Shown here: positions 53,597-62,615 of the stretch, in pieces
How positions within the stretch are numbered: the stretch's first letter is position 1
How the letters are laid out: every line of letters begins with the position of its first letter
NCBI RefSeq assembly: GCF_020463795.1
Contig: NZ_CP080025.1
Span: forward strand, 1,181,001 to 1,245,000
DNA: 64,000 nucleotides
Reading direction: 5' to 3'
Origin: Echinicola marina
Lineage (GTDB): Bacteria > Bacteroidota > Bacteroidia > Cytophagales > Cyclobacteriaceae
Position numbers and translations under genes: made by a program
Notes under the pieces: model-generated
Told to the model about the DNA's origin: nothing
Database searches by the model: none
What the model saw: only the letters and a program-made list of their open reading frames with translations

Positions 53597-54265
53597 ATGC
53601 AACAAGCTTGTTTAAAGTCCAGGTATTTACTTTTTGGGCTACTCCTCCTATCATTCTTCCTGAACTCCTGCCAGGAAGATCAGTTAATTGGGGAGGTATT
53701 GGTTTACGACAATGATTTCTCAGAAGTAGGAAGTTTAACAAATATTGAAAATGGACGAATACACGTTTTCGAAAATGATAGTATTCTTGGAAACTATAAC
53801 AACGAAGAGACCATCATAAAACTAGGCAATTTACCAGGGCACAATACTGTTCGTGTCGTAATTGAACTTATGATTCATGATAGCTGGGATGGTAATTCAG
53901 GAGGAGTTGGTGGCCCTGATTATTGGTACCTTAATGTGGACGGAAAACAAATTTTAAACACAACATTTTCTAATACTCCTTGTGTTTCTACCTATTGCCT
54001 ATATCAGTCCTATCCTGATCAATATGGTAGACACTACGATCCTAAAACGGGGGCTATTGACACAGACCTTCCTGGTCTGTGTCAATACAAAGACACCCCT
54101 GGCTGGACCTCAAAATATAGAATCAGCAAATTAATCAGCCATGTAGGTCCAAGTCTTTCTATTATTTGTGGGGACCAGCTTGTACAGGACAATGTCCCTT
54201 CACATATCTGCGATGAAAGTTGGTCAATTTCTAAAATTGAAGTAAGTACTCTTTCAATCAAATAA
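53597..54265 (+). CDS. Hypothetical lipoprotein paired with Wzi-like gene
   Basis: A 222-residue secreted lipoprotein with signal and lipobox FFLNSC at about residue 25. The mature part is rich in beta strands, with VVIELMIHDSWDGN, DYWYLNVDGKQIL, and several Cys (CVSTYC, CQY, CG, C) that could form disulfides. I recognise no family. It ends one base before the Wzi-like ORF, so the two are one operon and may act together in capsule handling. Confidence 0.75.
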   Translation: MQQACLKSRYLLFGLLLLSFFLNSCQEDQLIGEVLVYDNDFSEVGSLTNIENGRIHVFENDSILGNYNNEETIIKLGNLPGHNTVRVVIELMIHDSWDGNSGGVGGPDYWYLNVDGKQILNTTFSNTPCVSTYCLYQSYPDQYGRHYDPKTGAIDTDLPGLCQYKDTPGWTSKYRISKLISHVGPSLSIICGDQLVQDNVPSHICDESWSISKIEVSTLSIK

Positions 54266-54266
54266 T

Positions 54267-55982
54267 ATGTTCGCTTTTTCGAAAACCATATTGTATACAA
54301 ATATTAAGGCTATCATTTTATTCATATTGATAGCTAACCCTTTGCTCATATTTGCCCAGACGGCCAATCTCAATGTTCCATTTCTGGAAGATTACCTGAG
54401 AAGACAGCAATTAATGGGAAGCTTTGATGAGAACTACTCATTCAGTGTGCGGCCTATAAAACCGGAGATTGATGATTTAAAAGGTGGCTCCAATAATTCA
54501 AGCAACCTTAATAATAGCCTTTACGGCTTTAATGATCATCAGCTCTTTGCTAATGGTAAAGGATTGATCAAAGCATTGCCGGTACTCATTAAAAGTCAAT
54601 ACAATTCTAATTATTCCTTTGGCGCTAACAATGGTTCATTGATTCCAAACAAAGGGCTCCAAATGCTACTAAGTGCTGGAGTATATGCAGAATATGGAGG
54701 CCTTAGTATCCAATTCCAACCAGAGCTCATTACAGCCCAGAACCTTGATTTTCAAGGATTCCCTATTGAACATTGGGGCAGCACTTGGAGAGTATATTAT
54801 GAATGGCTTAACACTGCAGACATCCCTGAACGGTTTGGGACAGCAAGTTATACCAAATTATTTTTGGGACAATCAAATATCAAATACACCTATAAAGGAT
54901 TTTCTGTTGGCATTTCCTCAGAAAACCTTTGGTGGGGCCCCAGTAAGCGAAATGCCTTACTCATGAGTAATAATGCCACCGGGTTCTTACATGCCTCTAT
55001 CAAAACTGAAAAACCAATCCCCACCCAAATTGGATATTTTGAGGGGCAAATACTTTCTGGAAAACTAGAAAATTCAGGGTATTTACCTCCCGAATCAGGT
55101 TATATCAATCAGCAAACCCCATTATATATCCCCAAAAGAGACGAGGACTGGAGATATCTCTCTGGAATTATCATCTCCTATCAACCAAAATGGGTACCTG
55201 GTCTATCAGTAGGATATAGCAGTGTTTCTCAAATGTATCACAATGACATGGGAAGCTTTGATGATTACTTACCAATTTTCAATGGGGAAAAAGGCCCTAA
55301 AAATATTGTTAATCTAGATAGAGATAGGAGAAATCAATTAAGCTCAGGCTTTTTCCGCTGGATGAGCCATGGTGGCCTATTTGAATTTTATGGCGAATAT
55401 GGGTCCAATGGAAATAGCAGCCAGTTTAGAAACTTTCTGGTAAATCCAGATCTGAACCGAGCCTTTACCTTTGGTTTCACTAATTTGATTCCCCTAAAAC
55501 AGGAGGGGGCCTATTTTCAAATCAGCTCGGAAATGACACAAACCGGGCAAACAGTCCGAGATGCCATCATAGCCCATAATAGCTGGTACACACATCCTTA
55601 TGTAAAACATGGTTATACAAATCGTGGAGAAGTAATGGGGGCAGGATATGGGCCAGGTAGTAATGTCATCTTCCTGGACTTTAGCTGGGTTAAAGACTAT
55701 AATAAAATAGGTTTCCAAATGGAGCGTGTTGTCTATAATAACGACTTTTATTACAAGCGCTTTGAAGAAATCAAAGATTGGAGAAGGAAATACATAGACT
55801 TGGTGCCATCATTATTGGCTGACTGGAAAATAGACAATTTTATCCTTTCCAGTAAATTCCAATATGTCAACACCCTAAATTATAAATGGTACTTGGAAAA
55901 CAACCCTAATCAATACTTTGTGGCTGGGCTGGACAAAACAAACTTTGTGGCTCACCTAAGCTTAACTTATGTTTTCGACTGA
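54267..55982 (+). CDS. Capsule assembly protein, Wzi family
   Basis: A 571-residue outer-membrane beta-barrel protein with an N-terminal signal (AIILFILIANPLLIFAQ). The segment YGGLSIQFQPELI, the signature SSENLWWGPSKRNALLMSNN then ATGF, and the repeated amphipathic strands with alternating aromatic residues match Wzi, which anchors capsule at the surface. Larger than E. coli Wzi (about 470). Operon partner of the upstream lipoprotein. Confidence 0.88.
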   Translation: MFAFSKTILYTNIKAIILFILIANPLLIFAQTANLNVPFLEDYLRRQQLMGSFDENYSFSVRPIKPEIDDLKGGSNNSSNLNNSLYGFNDHQLFANGKGLIKALPVLIKSQYNSNYSFGANNGSLIPNKGLQMLLSAGVYAEYGGLSIQFQPELITAQNLDFQGFPIEHWGSTWRVYYEWLNTADIPERFGTASYTKLFLGQSNIKYTYKGFSVGISSENLWWGPSKRNALLMSNNATGFLHASIKTEKPIPTQIGYFEGQILSGKLENSGYLPPESGYINQQTPLYIPKRDEDWRYLSGIIISYQPKWVPGLSVGYSSVSQMYHNDMGSFDDYLPIFNGEKGPKNIVNLDRDRRNQLSSGFFRWMSHGGLFEFYGEYGSNGNSSQFRNFLVNPDLNRAFTFGFTNLIPLKQEGAYFQISSEMTQTGQTVRDAIIAHNSWYTHPYVKHGYTNRGEVMGAGYGPGSNVIFLDFSWVKDYNKIGFQMERVVYNNDFYYKRFEEIKDWRRKYIDLVPSLLADWKIDNFILSSKFQYVNTLNYKWYLENNPNQYFVAGLDKTNFVAHLSLTYVFD

Positions 55983-56001
55983 TACAATCTGAAAAAAATG
56001 C

Positions 56002-56033
56002 AAAAGACAGGACGATGAATCATCCTGTCTTTT
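56002..56033. terminator. Bidirectional terminator
   Basis: AAAAGACAGGA (56002-56012) pairs with TCCTGTCTTTT (56023-56033), flanked by A and T runs on the two sides. It ends both the Wzi gene (plus) and the Omp85-family gene (minus). Confidence 0.85.
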
Positions 56034-56059
56034 TTACTTTTAGCTCCAATCAAACGTCA

Positions 56060-57214
56060 TCAAATCACTTCATTTAATCCAAAATAAAAGGCCGTTTGGT
56101 CGCCAAAAGCAAAATCAATCCTAATATTTATTCCTTCATCATTCATTCTATAACGGACACCAAATCCAGCTCCATAGTGGAAACGGTCAAATGCATATTG
56201 GGCAACCTTGTTCGCTACTTGTCCCGTATTACCAAAAAGCACCAGTCCTAAGTTACCATATACAGGTAACCTTAACTCTGCCTGATATACCATGGCCATT
56301 TTTTCCCTATACCTGCCGTCAAAATAGCCCCTCATCCGCTTGCTTCCTCCAATTAAGGACATCTGTTGAAAAGGTGCTTCTCCGTCAATAAAACTCCACC
56401 AAGCTTGCATAGCCAGTATTTTGTTTTCCCATACTGGCATATACTTTCTTAGATCTAATTCATAGCGGTTATAAGTGAACTTACTTCCCAAAAAAGGCTG
56501 AAAAGTCATCCAGGTAAATTGATGGTAAGCACCTCCCTTGGGCTGAAAAATATCATCTCTAGAATCATAATTCAACTTCAAGCCCATACCAGAAACCCGA
56601 GGATCATCTGATCCCAGTACTTCTCCGCTTTCCAGCATCCCGTTTTCCTGCTTTTCATATATATTGTCTGTCCGAAATTCCAGCCTGGGCCCGACATAAA
56701 CTTTCGGCATGATTCTGCGCATATAGTTCAAGTGGAAATAGGCATATTTGGTGGCATAATCTTCCTGATGATCTATCGACATATCATTTCCTATACCATA
56801 AAACTTAAAGGGATAATCCGTCAGTTCTAATCTTGCATTGATATAATCTTTGTTATAATTTTTCCATAAATCCAAGTCCAATTCCAAAATGGCCTGTTGC
56901 TTCAATGTATAGATAAAAGTAATGGGCATCGAAGAAGGTCTTAACCCTTGCTCTTCCATTTTCTTCGACTTAAAAACTTTTATCGCACCTGCCCCAATCC
57001 CTAGGCTAGTCTCAGGAGAATAAGTCACTGCGGGAATAAAAGACCATGTATCAGTACTCAGCCTGTTTAGCACATGGTCTACTGTATTAAAAAATTTACT
57101 TTCTCTCTTCTCCGTTGAAAAGGAACTTGAATCATTTTGTGCTTGGACATCTATCACTCCTGTCACCATCAAAAAGCACCCAACGACAAATAACCTGTTT
57201 AATAAAATCGACAT
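56060..57214 (-). CDS. Omp85/BamA-family outer membrane protein
   Basis: A 384-residue protein with signal peptide (LLNRLFVVGCFLMVTGVIDVQAQ), start set at 57214 for that reason. The rest is a 16-strand-type surface-antigen barrel: GLKLNYDSRDDIFQPKGGAY, the LIGGSKRMRGYFDGRYREKMA segment that contains the Omp85 (V/I)RG(Y/F) motif, and AGFGVRYRMNDEGINIRIDF near the end. There are no POTRA repeats, so it is a barrel-only relative rather than BamA. It follows crtW by 91 bases; a link to pigment genes is not implied. Confidence 0.85.
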   Translation of the reverse strand: MSILLNRLFVVGCFLMVTGVIDVQAQNDSSSFSTEKRESKFFNTVDHVLNRLSTDTWSFIPAVTYSPETSLGIGAGAIKVFKSKKMEEQGLRPSSMPITFIYTLKQQAILELDLDLWKNYNKDYINARLELTDYPFKFYGIGNDMSIDHQEDYATKYAYFHLNYMRRIMPKVYVGPRLEFRTDNIYEKQENGMLESGEVLGSDDPRVSGMGLKLNYDSRDDIFQPKGGAYHQFTWMTFQPFLGSKFTYNRYELDLRKYMPVWENKILAMQAWWSFIDGEAPFQQMSLIGGSKRMRGYFDGRYREKMAMVYQAELRLPVYGNLGLVLFGNTGQVANKVAQYAFDRFHYGAGFGVRYRMNDEGINIRIDFAFGDQTAFYFGLNEVI

Positions 57215-57305
57215 CTGAAGAAAAACTTTAAATAATATATCTTCCAAAAATAACTCAAAATGTGGGAAGATGACTTTTGCCACCTCAAATAATCATATTG
57301 GTTAC

Positions 57306-58001
57306 TTATTTCATTCTCCATAGTCTCCACCAAGGTGTACCCGGTGAATCATGATGTTCGTAATGATATCCAAAAAAATAACAGGATAAAAACGCCCATA
57401 AATGGTTTTTAGGCAATGTTCCAGACCTATGTTTATTATAATGCTCTCCCCTGTGAGGCAAATAAGTCCCAAAATAAAACAACTGAAAAGTGGAAAAAAT
57501 AGCCGGCAGCATCCAATAAAGAACTAAATTTTCTACAGGAAAATAGACCTTCAACAACTGAAAAGCTACTCCCATCAGAACCAATTGACTAATGCTCAGA
57601 TACGTTTTGATAAAACTCCAATACCACTTCCAAAACTGCTGAGAAGAATGGTAATCTGGATCCTCTTCTGTGGCCACAAAACGATGATGTTCATGGTGTT
57701 TGGGAAACAGCCTAAAATAAAAATTAAATGAAAACAAAATGGCAGCCAGCCAGCCTATCGCATCATTGATTTTTCTGTCTGCAGCTACGCTCCCATGCAT
57801 CGCATCGTGAGCGGTGATAAAAAGGCCAGTATAGAGATGCATTTGAATTAAAACGGCCAGATAAGTAAACGGATTTTGATAATCAAGCTGCCAGTTTAAC
57901 AACAAATAAATAGACACAGTCCAACTGATAATGATAACTAAGGCAATCAAAATACCATAAGAGCCTACTACTGGACGATTTGATGAAACGGACTTGGACA
58001 T
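57306..58001 (-). CDS. crtW: Beta-carotene ketolase CrtW-like
   Basis: A 231-residue membrane di-iron oxygenase of the fatty acid desaturase family. Four hydrophobic segments and the His boxes HDAMHG, HHEHHRF and YHYEHHDSPGTPWWRL match CrtW, which adds the 4-keto group to carotenoid rings. Final gene of the carotenoid operon, 37 bases after ispH. With CrtZ it could give astaxanthin-type or, with extra enzymes not in this window, flexixanthin-type pigments. Confidence 0.9.
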   Translation of the reverse strand: MSKSVSSNRPVVGSYGILIALVIIISWTVSIYLLLNWQLDYQNPFTYLAVLIQMHLYTGLFITAHDAMHGSVAADRKINDAIGWLAAILFSFNFYFRLFPKHHEHHRFVATEEDPDYHSSQQFWKWYWSFIKTYLSISQLVLMGVAFQLLKVYFPVENLVLYWMLPAIFSTFQLFYFGTYLPHRGEHYNKHRSGTLPKNHLWAFLSCYFFGYHYEHHDSPGTPWWRLWRMK

Positions 58002-58038
58002 ATCACTAAGGTACTCTACTGTCTACAAAAAAGGAAAC

Positions 58039-58884
58039 TCAATAACGAAGTAAAGTATTCCTCACATCTTCCATCAACCACATCGGGGTAGAAGTAGCTC
58101 CACATACACCCACAGCATCCCCCTTGGAAAACCAATTCTTTTCAATTTGATCAGGATGCGACACAAAATGGGTATTGGGATTTTTCTGCCGACATACCTC
58201 ATACAGGGCCTTGCCATTACTGGATTTGCTTCCGCTCACAAACACGATTTTATCATAGGATGCTGCAAATATCCTCAACTCCTTGTCCCTATTGGATACC
58301 TGCCTGCAAATAGTATCATTGGTTTGCACTGTAATCCCTCTATCCATTAGAATCCGGTTTATCTCATAAAATTTATCAGTATTCTTTGTGGTCTGACTAA
58401 AGAGAGTAATGCGCTCAGGCATATTTTCCAAATCCAACTCAGCAATATCCTGAAAAACAATGGCCTCATTGGCCGTTTGTCCAAGCAAGCCTTCCACCTC
58501 TGCATGGCCATGCTTACCATAAATATATATCTTGTCCTTTTTATCAAAAGAATTCTTTATGCGGTTTTGTAGCTTTAGCACAACAGGACAACTTGCATCC
58601 ACCAGGGTCAAATTGTTCTTAATGGCCAATTCATAAGTCGAAGGAGGCTCGCCGTGAGCTCGAATCAAGACTTTTTCACCTTCTAAATTTTTAAGTTGCC
58701 GATGATCAATAATCTTAAGCCCCTTATTGACCAAACGCTTTACCTCTTCGTCATTATGGACGATATCTCCTAGGCAATACAAATGCCCATCCTCATTAAG
58801 AATATCCTCTGCCATCTCGATGGCATATACCACACCGAAGCAAAAGCCCGAATTTGTATCAATATGAACCTTTAAATCCAACAT
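58039..58884 (-). CDS. ispH: 4-hydroxy-3-methylbut-2-enyl diphosphate reductase
   Basis: IspH, last step of the MEP pathway, making IPP and DMAPP through a 4Fe-4S cluster. Cluster Cys are C15 (SGFCFGV), C99 (DASCPVV) and C193 (DTICRQVSNR). Substrate residues appear in RAHGEPP, GKHGHAEVEG and CGATSTPMWL. Length 281 is normal. It lies inside the carotenoid operon, so precursor supply is probably co-regulated with pigment. Confidence 0.96.
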   Translation of the reverse strand: MLDLKVHIDTNSGFCFGVVYAIEMAEDILNEDGHLYCLGDIVHNDEEVKRLVNKGLKIIDHRQLKNLEGEKVLIRAHGEPPSTYELAIKNNLTLVDASCPVVLKLQNRIKNSFDKKDKIYIYGKHGHAEVEGLLGQTANEAIVFQDIAELDLENMPERITLFSQTTKNTDKFYEINRILMDRGITVQTNDTICRQVSNRDKELRIFAASYDKIVFVSGSKSSNGKALYEVCRQKNPNTHFVSHPDQIEKNWFSKGDAVGVCGATSTPMWLMEDVRNTLLRY

Positions 58885-58890
58885 ATCATA

Positions 58891-59598
58891 TTAACCAGCA
58901 GAGCTGGCGATTGTTTTACGGATCTTTATTTTTTCGTATATACTGATATTCATTAACATGAGCCCCATTGAATACACAAAGTCCTCAACAGGAATAGTAA
59001 AAATCCTCAAACTAAGGTTTTCAGCATTGTCATAAAAAACCACAGGTTCTGGCGTAAAAGCCCCTGTCAAGGCGCCATTGAAAAGTATAAAAGGGATAAG
59101 GTGAACCAAATAAAAAAGATAAAACCTACCTAAAATCCTTGTGCCAAAAATATAATAATGCAAAACCAGAACACTGGCTACAAATAGAAAATTAACACTG
59201 GTATACCATTTATCAATATTGAATAGACCAATATTCACCAAAATTGCAATTAAAGTAATTGTTAGAAACTTCGACTGATATACCAAATAGTCCTTTTTCA
59301 GATAATACTGCAGTATCTCGTATATAAAAATGGTAGAAAAAGGCACTATTAGGAAAAACAGACATTCCTCCAAAGGCAAACTCCCTAGGTATATACCGGT
59401 CAAATACCTGGGATTGAACCCCCAAACTCCCAAACCTGTAAACCATTCATCCCAGAGTAGGAACACGAAACTTGTAATTAAAATTGCAGGAAAAAGCGCA
59501 AACCACTTTTTGTAATAGCTCACTTTGGATTCAAAACTCCAAAGCAAAGGAAACAGCAAAGTGGCTATATCTAATATCAAATAGAGATAGTTTTCCAT
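58891..59598 (-). CDS. Lycopene cyclase, CrtYcd type
   Basis: A 235-residue, seven-helix membrane protein made of two lycopene cyclase domains in tandem. The first has WDEWFTGLGVWGFNPRYLTG then SLPLEECLFFLIVPF; the second has GAFTPEPVVFYDNA and IPVEDFVYSMGLMLMN. This heterodimer-derived type is fused in Bacteroidetes. It cyclises lycopene ends to beta rings. Overlaps nothing; seven bases before ispH and eight after crtB. Confidence 0.9.
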   Translation of the reverse strand: MENYLYLILDIATLLFPLLWSFESKVSYYKKWFALFPAILITSFVFLLWDEWFTGLGVWGFNPRYLTGIYLGSLPLEECLFFLIVPFSTIFIYEILQYYLKKDYLVYQSKFLTITLIAILVNIGLFNIDKWYTSVNFLFVASVLVLHYYIFGTRILGRFYLFYLVHLIPFILFNGALTGAFTPEPVVFYDNAENLSLRIFTIPVEDFVYSMGLMLMNISIYEKIKIRKTIASSAG

Positions 59599-59605
59599 AA
59601 AACGC

Positions 59606-60448
59606 TTATTCGAAACCTAATTTTGAACCAAAATAAATGCTCATCAGAAGAGATAGCTTTTTTATATTGGGAACCCTGACTCTATTTAGCGTAATGGTTT
59701 TGGGTTCTAACTTTTTGATTTTCCTGAATAAATTAAGATAGTACAAATAGGCAATCTTCACACCGATTTTGGCCCCCACCGGTAATCCTTTTATCCCTTC
59801 ATAAGCTTCCTCAAAATCCTTTTCTATATCCGCTTCAATCAGCTTTTTCATTGAACTATCAAAAGAACCATAATCAACCCCTGGAAAATACACTCTTCCA
59901 CGCTCCTCATAATCACTCTTGATATCCCTTAGGAAATTTACCTTTTGAAAAGCAGAACCTAATTTACAGGCGGGAGACCTCAACTCTTCATAAAGGGATC
60001 CATTTCCTTCACAAAATACTTTCAAACACATTAAACCAACTACCTCTGCTGAGCCGTAAATATATTCCTTGTACCTATCGTCACTATAAGTACTGAAATC
60101 CAAATCCATGGCCATACTGTTCAAAAAAGCATCTATCAGCTCCTTCTCTATACCATATTGATGTACAATCATCTGAAAGGCATGCAATATGGGGTTTAAG
60201 CTGATCTGTTGATCTATCGCCTCATAGGTATCTTTCCTGAATTCTTCCAAAAGATATTCTTTGTCTTTATGATGAAAAGTATCCACTATCTCATCTGCAA
60301 ACCTTACAAAACCGTAGATCCCATAAACAGGCATATGAAACTTTTTATCCATCACCCTAATCCCCAAACTAAAAGAGCTGCTATAACGACTGGTCACCAA
60401 CTTACTGCACTCCAATGTCGTGTCGTGATATAATTTTAATGCATCCAT
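59606..60448 (-). CDS. crtB: Phytoene synthase
   Basis: A 280-residue head-to-head prenyl synthase that joins two GGPP into phytoene. The two Asp-rich motifs are DEIVD in YGFVRFADEIVDTF and NFLRDIKSDYEERGRVYFP. The start at 60448 (MDALKLYHDTTLE) fits the family and lies four bases after the crtI stop; an earlier frame start is excluded. Confidence 0.95.
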   Translation of the reverse strand: MDALKLYHDTTLECSKLVTSRYSSSFSLGIRVMDKKFHMPVYGIYGFVRFADEIVDTFHHKDKEYLLEEFRKDTYEAIDQQISLNPILHAFQMIVHQYGIEKELIDAFLNSMAMDLDFSTYSDDRYKEYIYGSAEVVGLMCLKVFCEGNGSLYEELRSPACKLGSAFQKVNFLRDIKSDYEERGRVYFPGVDYGSFDSSMKKLIEADIEKDFEEAYEGIKGLPVGAKIGVKIAYLYYLNLFRKIKKLEPKTITLNRVRVPNIKKLSLLMSIYFGSKLGFE

Positions 60449-60452
60449 ACGT

Positions 60453-61958
60453 CTAATTTTGATGAGCTTTTGAAAAATGATTTTTGATAATCTCATGGGC
60501 CACTACCTGCCCGGATATGAGAGATGGAGGAACTCCAGGCCCAGGCACTGTAAGCTGTCCGGTATAATACAGGTTATTCAGTTTTTTGTTTTTTATTCTG
60601 GGCTTTAGCAAAGCAGTCTGTCCTAAGGTATTGGCCAGACCATAGGCGTTTCCTTTAAAAGCATTATAGTCTTGAATGAAATTACTCTGGGCGTAGGCTC
60701 TCTTATAGACCACATATTCCCGGATAGATTGATTGGTCAGCTTCTCCAGCCTCTCCATGATCAAGTGATAGTATTTCTCTTTATGCTCCTCTGTATCTTC
60801 CAATCCTGGGGCCAGAGGAATTAATACAAATAAATTTTCTTTCCCTTCAGGAGCTACGGATGGATCTGTAACCGATGGCACGCAAACATAAAACAATGGT
60901 TTTTCCGGCCAATCAGGATTTTCGTATATAGCCTTTGCGTGGGGCTCCAATGCCTCGTCAAAAAACAAATTATGATGATTCAATCCTGACAATTTTTTAT
61001 CTATGCCCAAATAAAAAATCAGGCTGGAAGGTGCCAAGACACGCTTGTCCCAATATTTTTCAGAATAATTGCGATATTTTGGTGGCAGAAATGTCGAATC
61101 CACATGATGATAATCGGCACCGGCAATAACGATATCTGCAGCGATGGTCTTTCCATTCTTTAAAAAAACTGAAGTTACGGTATTGTCCTCTACTTGAAAA
61201 TGGGAAACATCAGCATCGTACACGAATTCAACTCCTTTTTCTTCTGCAAGGGCAACCATACCCTTCACTATTTCATGCATACCTCCCATTGGATACCAAG
61301 TTCCCAAAACCAAATCTGCATAGTTCATCAGACTATACAAGGCTGGAATTTTTTCGGCTGTCTGCCCTAAAAACAAAACAGGGAACTCCATTAGTCTCAC
61401 CAGCTTTTCAGTTTTAAAAAACTTGGCAACATGCTTTTTCATGGAATGGAATATATCCAACTTTATCAAGTCATTAATTATTCCTGGCTGGGCAAATTCC
61501 CATATAGACTGACCAGGCTTATATACCCATTCTTGAATACCAACTTTGTATTTCTGCGCCGCTTGAGACAAAAACTCCTCTAACTTCCTGGCACTTCCTG
61601 ATTCTACCCGCTCAAAAAGGAGTTTTAAGTCTTCAAAATTAGCAGGAATGTTCAACTCATCATTTTCAGCATAGACCACCTTATACGAAGGATCCAGCCT
61701 TACCAATTTATAGTAATCGGATACTTTCTTTCCAAATTGGGAAAAATAGTTTTCAAATACATCGGGCATCCAATACCAACTTGGCCCCATATCAAAAGTA
61801 AAGCCTTCAGCCACAAACTTCCTCGCCCTTCCCCCCGGGCTATCATGTTTTTCAAGGAGCCTAACCCTATATCCCTGATTGGCCAGTCTGGTAGCAGCAG
61901 CTATCCCTGCAAAACCCGCACCTATGACCACTACCTGATCATTTGTCATCTTAGTCAA
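60453..61958 (-). CDS. crtI: Phytoene desaturase
   Basis: A 501-residue FAD-dependent CrtI that converts phytoene to lycopene. FAD-binding VVVIGAGFAGIAAATRLANQ with LLEKHDSPGGRA at the N-terminus and the C-terminal YYTGQLTVPGPGVPPSLISG are diagnostic. The first codons overlap the end of the sigma gene by eight bases. ATG at codon 4 is another start option. Confidence 0.96.
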   Translation of the reverse strand: MTKMTNDQVVVIGAGFAGIAAATRLANQGYRVRLLEKHDSPGGRARKFVAEGFTFDMGPSWYWMPDVFENYFSQFGKKVSDYYKLVRLDPSYKVVYAENDELNIPANFEDLKLLFERVESGSARKLEEFLSQAAQKYKVGIQEWVYKPGQSIWEFAQPGIINDLIKLDIFHSMKKHVAKFFKTEKLVRLMEFPVLFLGQTAEKIPALYSLMNYADLVLGTWYPMGGMHEIVKGMVALAEEKGVEFVYDADVSHFQVEDNTVTSVFLKNGKTIAADIVIAGADYHHVDSTFLPPKYRNYSEKYWDKRVLAPSSLIFYLGIDKKLSGLNHHNLFFDEALEPHAKAIYENPDWPEKPLFYVCVPSVTDPSVAPEGKENLFVLIPLAPGLEDTEEHKEKYYHLIMERLEKLTNQSIREYVVYKRAYAQSNFIQDYNAFKGNAYGLANTLGQTALLKPRIKNKKLNNLYYTGQLTVPGPGVPPSLISGQVVAHEIIKNHFSKAHQN

Positions 61959-62460
61959 GTTTATAAACCTTTAAATTCTCCTTTAGAATTTTTCTGGCGA
62001 TATGAATCCTGTTTTTAACTGTGCCTATGGGTAAACCTAACTGCTCAGCTATTTCCTGATATTTATAGCCATTGAAATACATCATAAAGGGCACTTTATA
62101 AACATCATCGAGGTTTTCTATACATGCATGTATATCTTCCAGCGCAAAACCACCTTGTGCCCTGTTCTCTATGCAAACATCTCCTGAATTAATATAGTGT
62201 AAATTATCAGTAGTATCTACAAAAGTCGCCCTTCTTAGCATTTTCTGATAATTGGTGATAAAGGTGTTTTTCATAATGGTATAAAGCCATGCTTTCAAAT
62301 TGGTACCATCCGAAAACTTATCCCTGTTCGTATATGCTTTCAGAACTGTGTCCTGCAACAAATCATTTGCATCATCCAAATCCTTGGTCAGCCTAAGAGC
62401 AAAAGGCTTCAATGTCTTGGAATATTGGTTAAGCGAGTAACTGAATTCTAAAGTTGTCAT
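61951..62460 (-). CDS. ECF sigma factor of the carotenoid operon
   Basis: A 169-residue ECF sigma factor. Region 2: FALRLTKDLDDANDLLQDTV and LKAWLYTIMKNTFITNYQK; region 4: VPFMMYFNGYKYQEIAEQLG, GTVKNRIHIARKIL. No anti-sigma gene next to it. It is the first gene of the crtI-crtB-cyclase-ispH-crtW transcript and starts next to a CarH/LitR-like regulator, the pairing seen in light-controlled pigment loci. Confidence 0.93.
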   Translation of the reverse strand: MTTLEFSYSLNQYSKTLKPFALRLTKDLDDANDLLQDTVLKAYTNRDKFSDGTNLKAWLYTIMKNTFITNYQKMLRRATFVDTTDNLHYINSGDVCIENRAQGGFALEDIHACIENLDDVYKVPFMMYFNGYKYQEIAEQLGLPIGTVKNRIHIARKILKENLKVYKLD

Positions 62461-62481
62461 GCCTTTGTATTTTTGTTTAAG

Positions 62482-62512
62482 TAAATATAATTATCATTAA
62501 ACAAATTACAAA
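62482..62512 (-). promoter_or_regulatory. Promoter of the sigma-crt operon
   Basis: On the minus strand TTTG (62509-62512) and TATATTTA (62482-62489) are 19 bases apart, close to the Bacteroidetes pattern with one mismatch (A for G at the last base). It lies 22 bases upstream of the sigma-factor start codon. Confidence 0.55.
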
Positions 62513-62546
62513 CTTTTGTTTATTATTTTTACATTTTTATTAAACA
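62490..62546. promoter_or_regulatory. Direct repeats over the crt promoter
   Basis: ATTATCATTAAACA (62490-62503) and ATTTTTATTAAACA (62533-62546) are direct repeats (12 of 14 identical) whose starts are 43 bases apart, about four helical turns. The first fills the spacer between the two promoter elements; further TTTGTTTA-like words lie between. Likely binding sites of the neighbouring MerR-family regulator. Confidence 0.5.
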
Positions 62547-62615
62547 TTTTGTTTCAAAAGACAAAAAAATAGCAGACTATTGCCTGCTAAATCATTTTTG
62601 AATATACCTTCCTTT

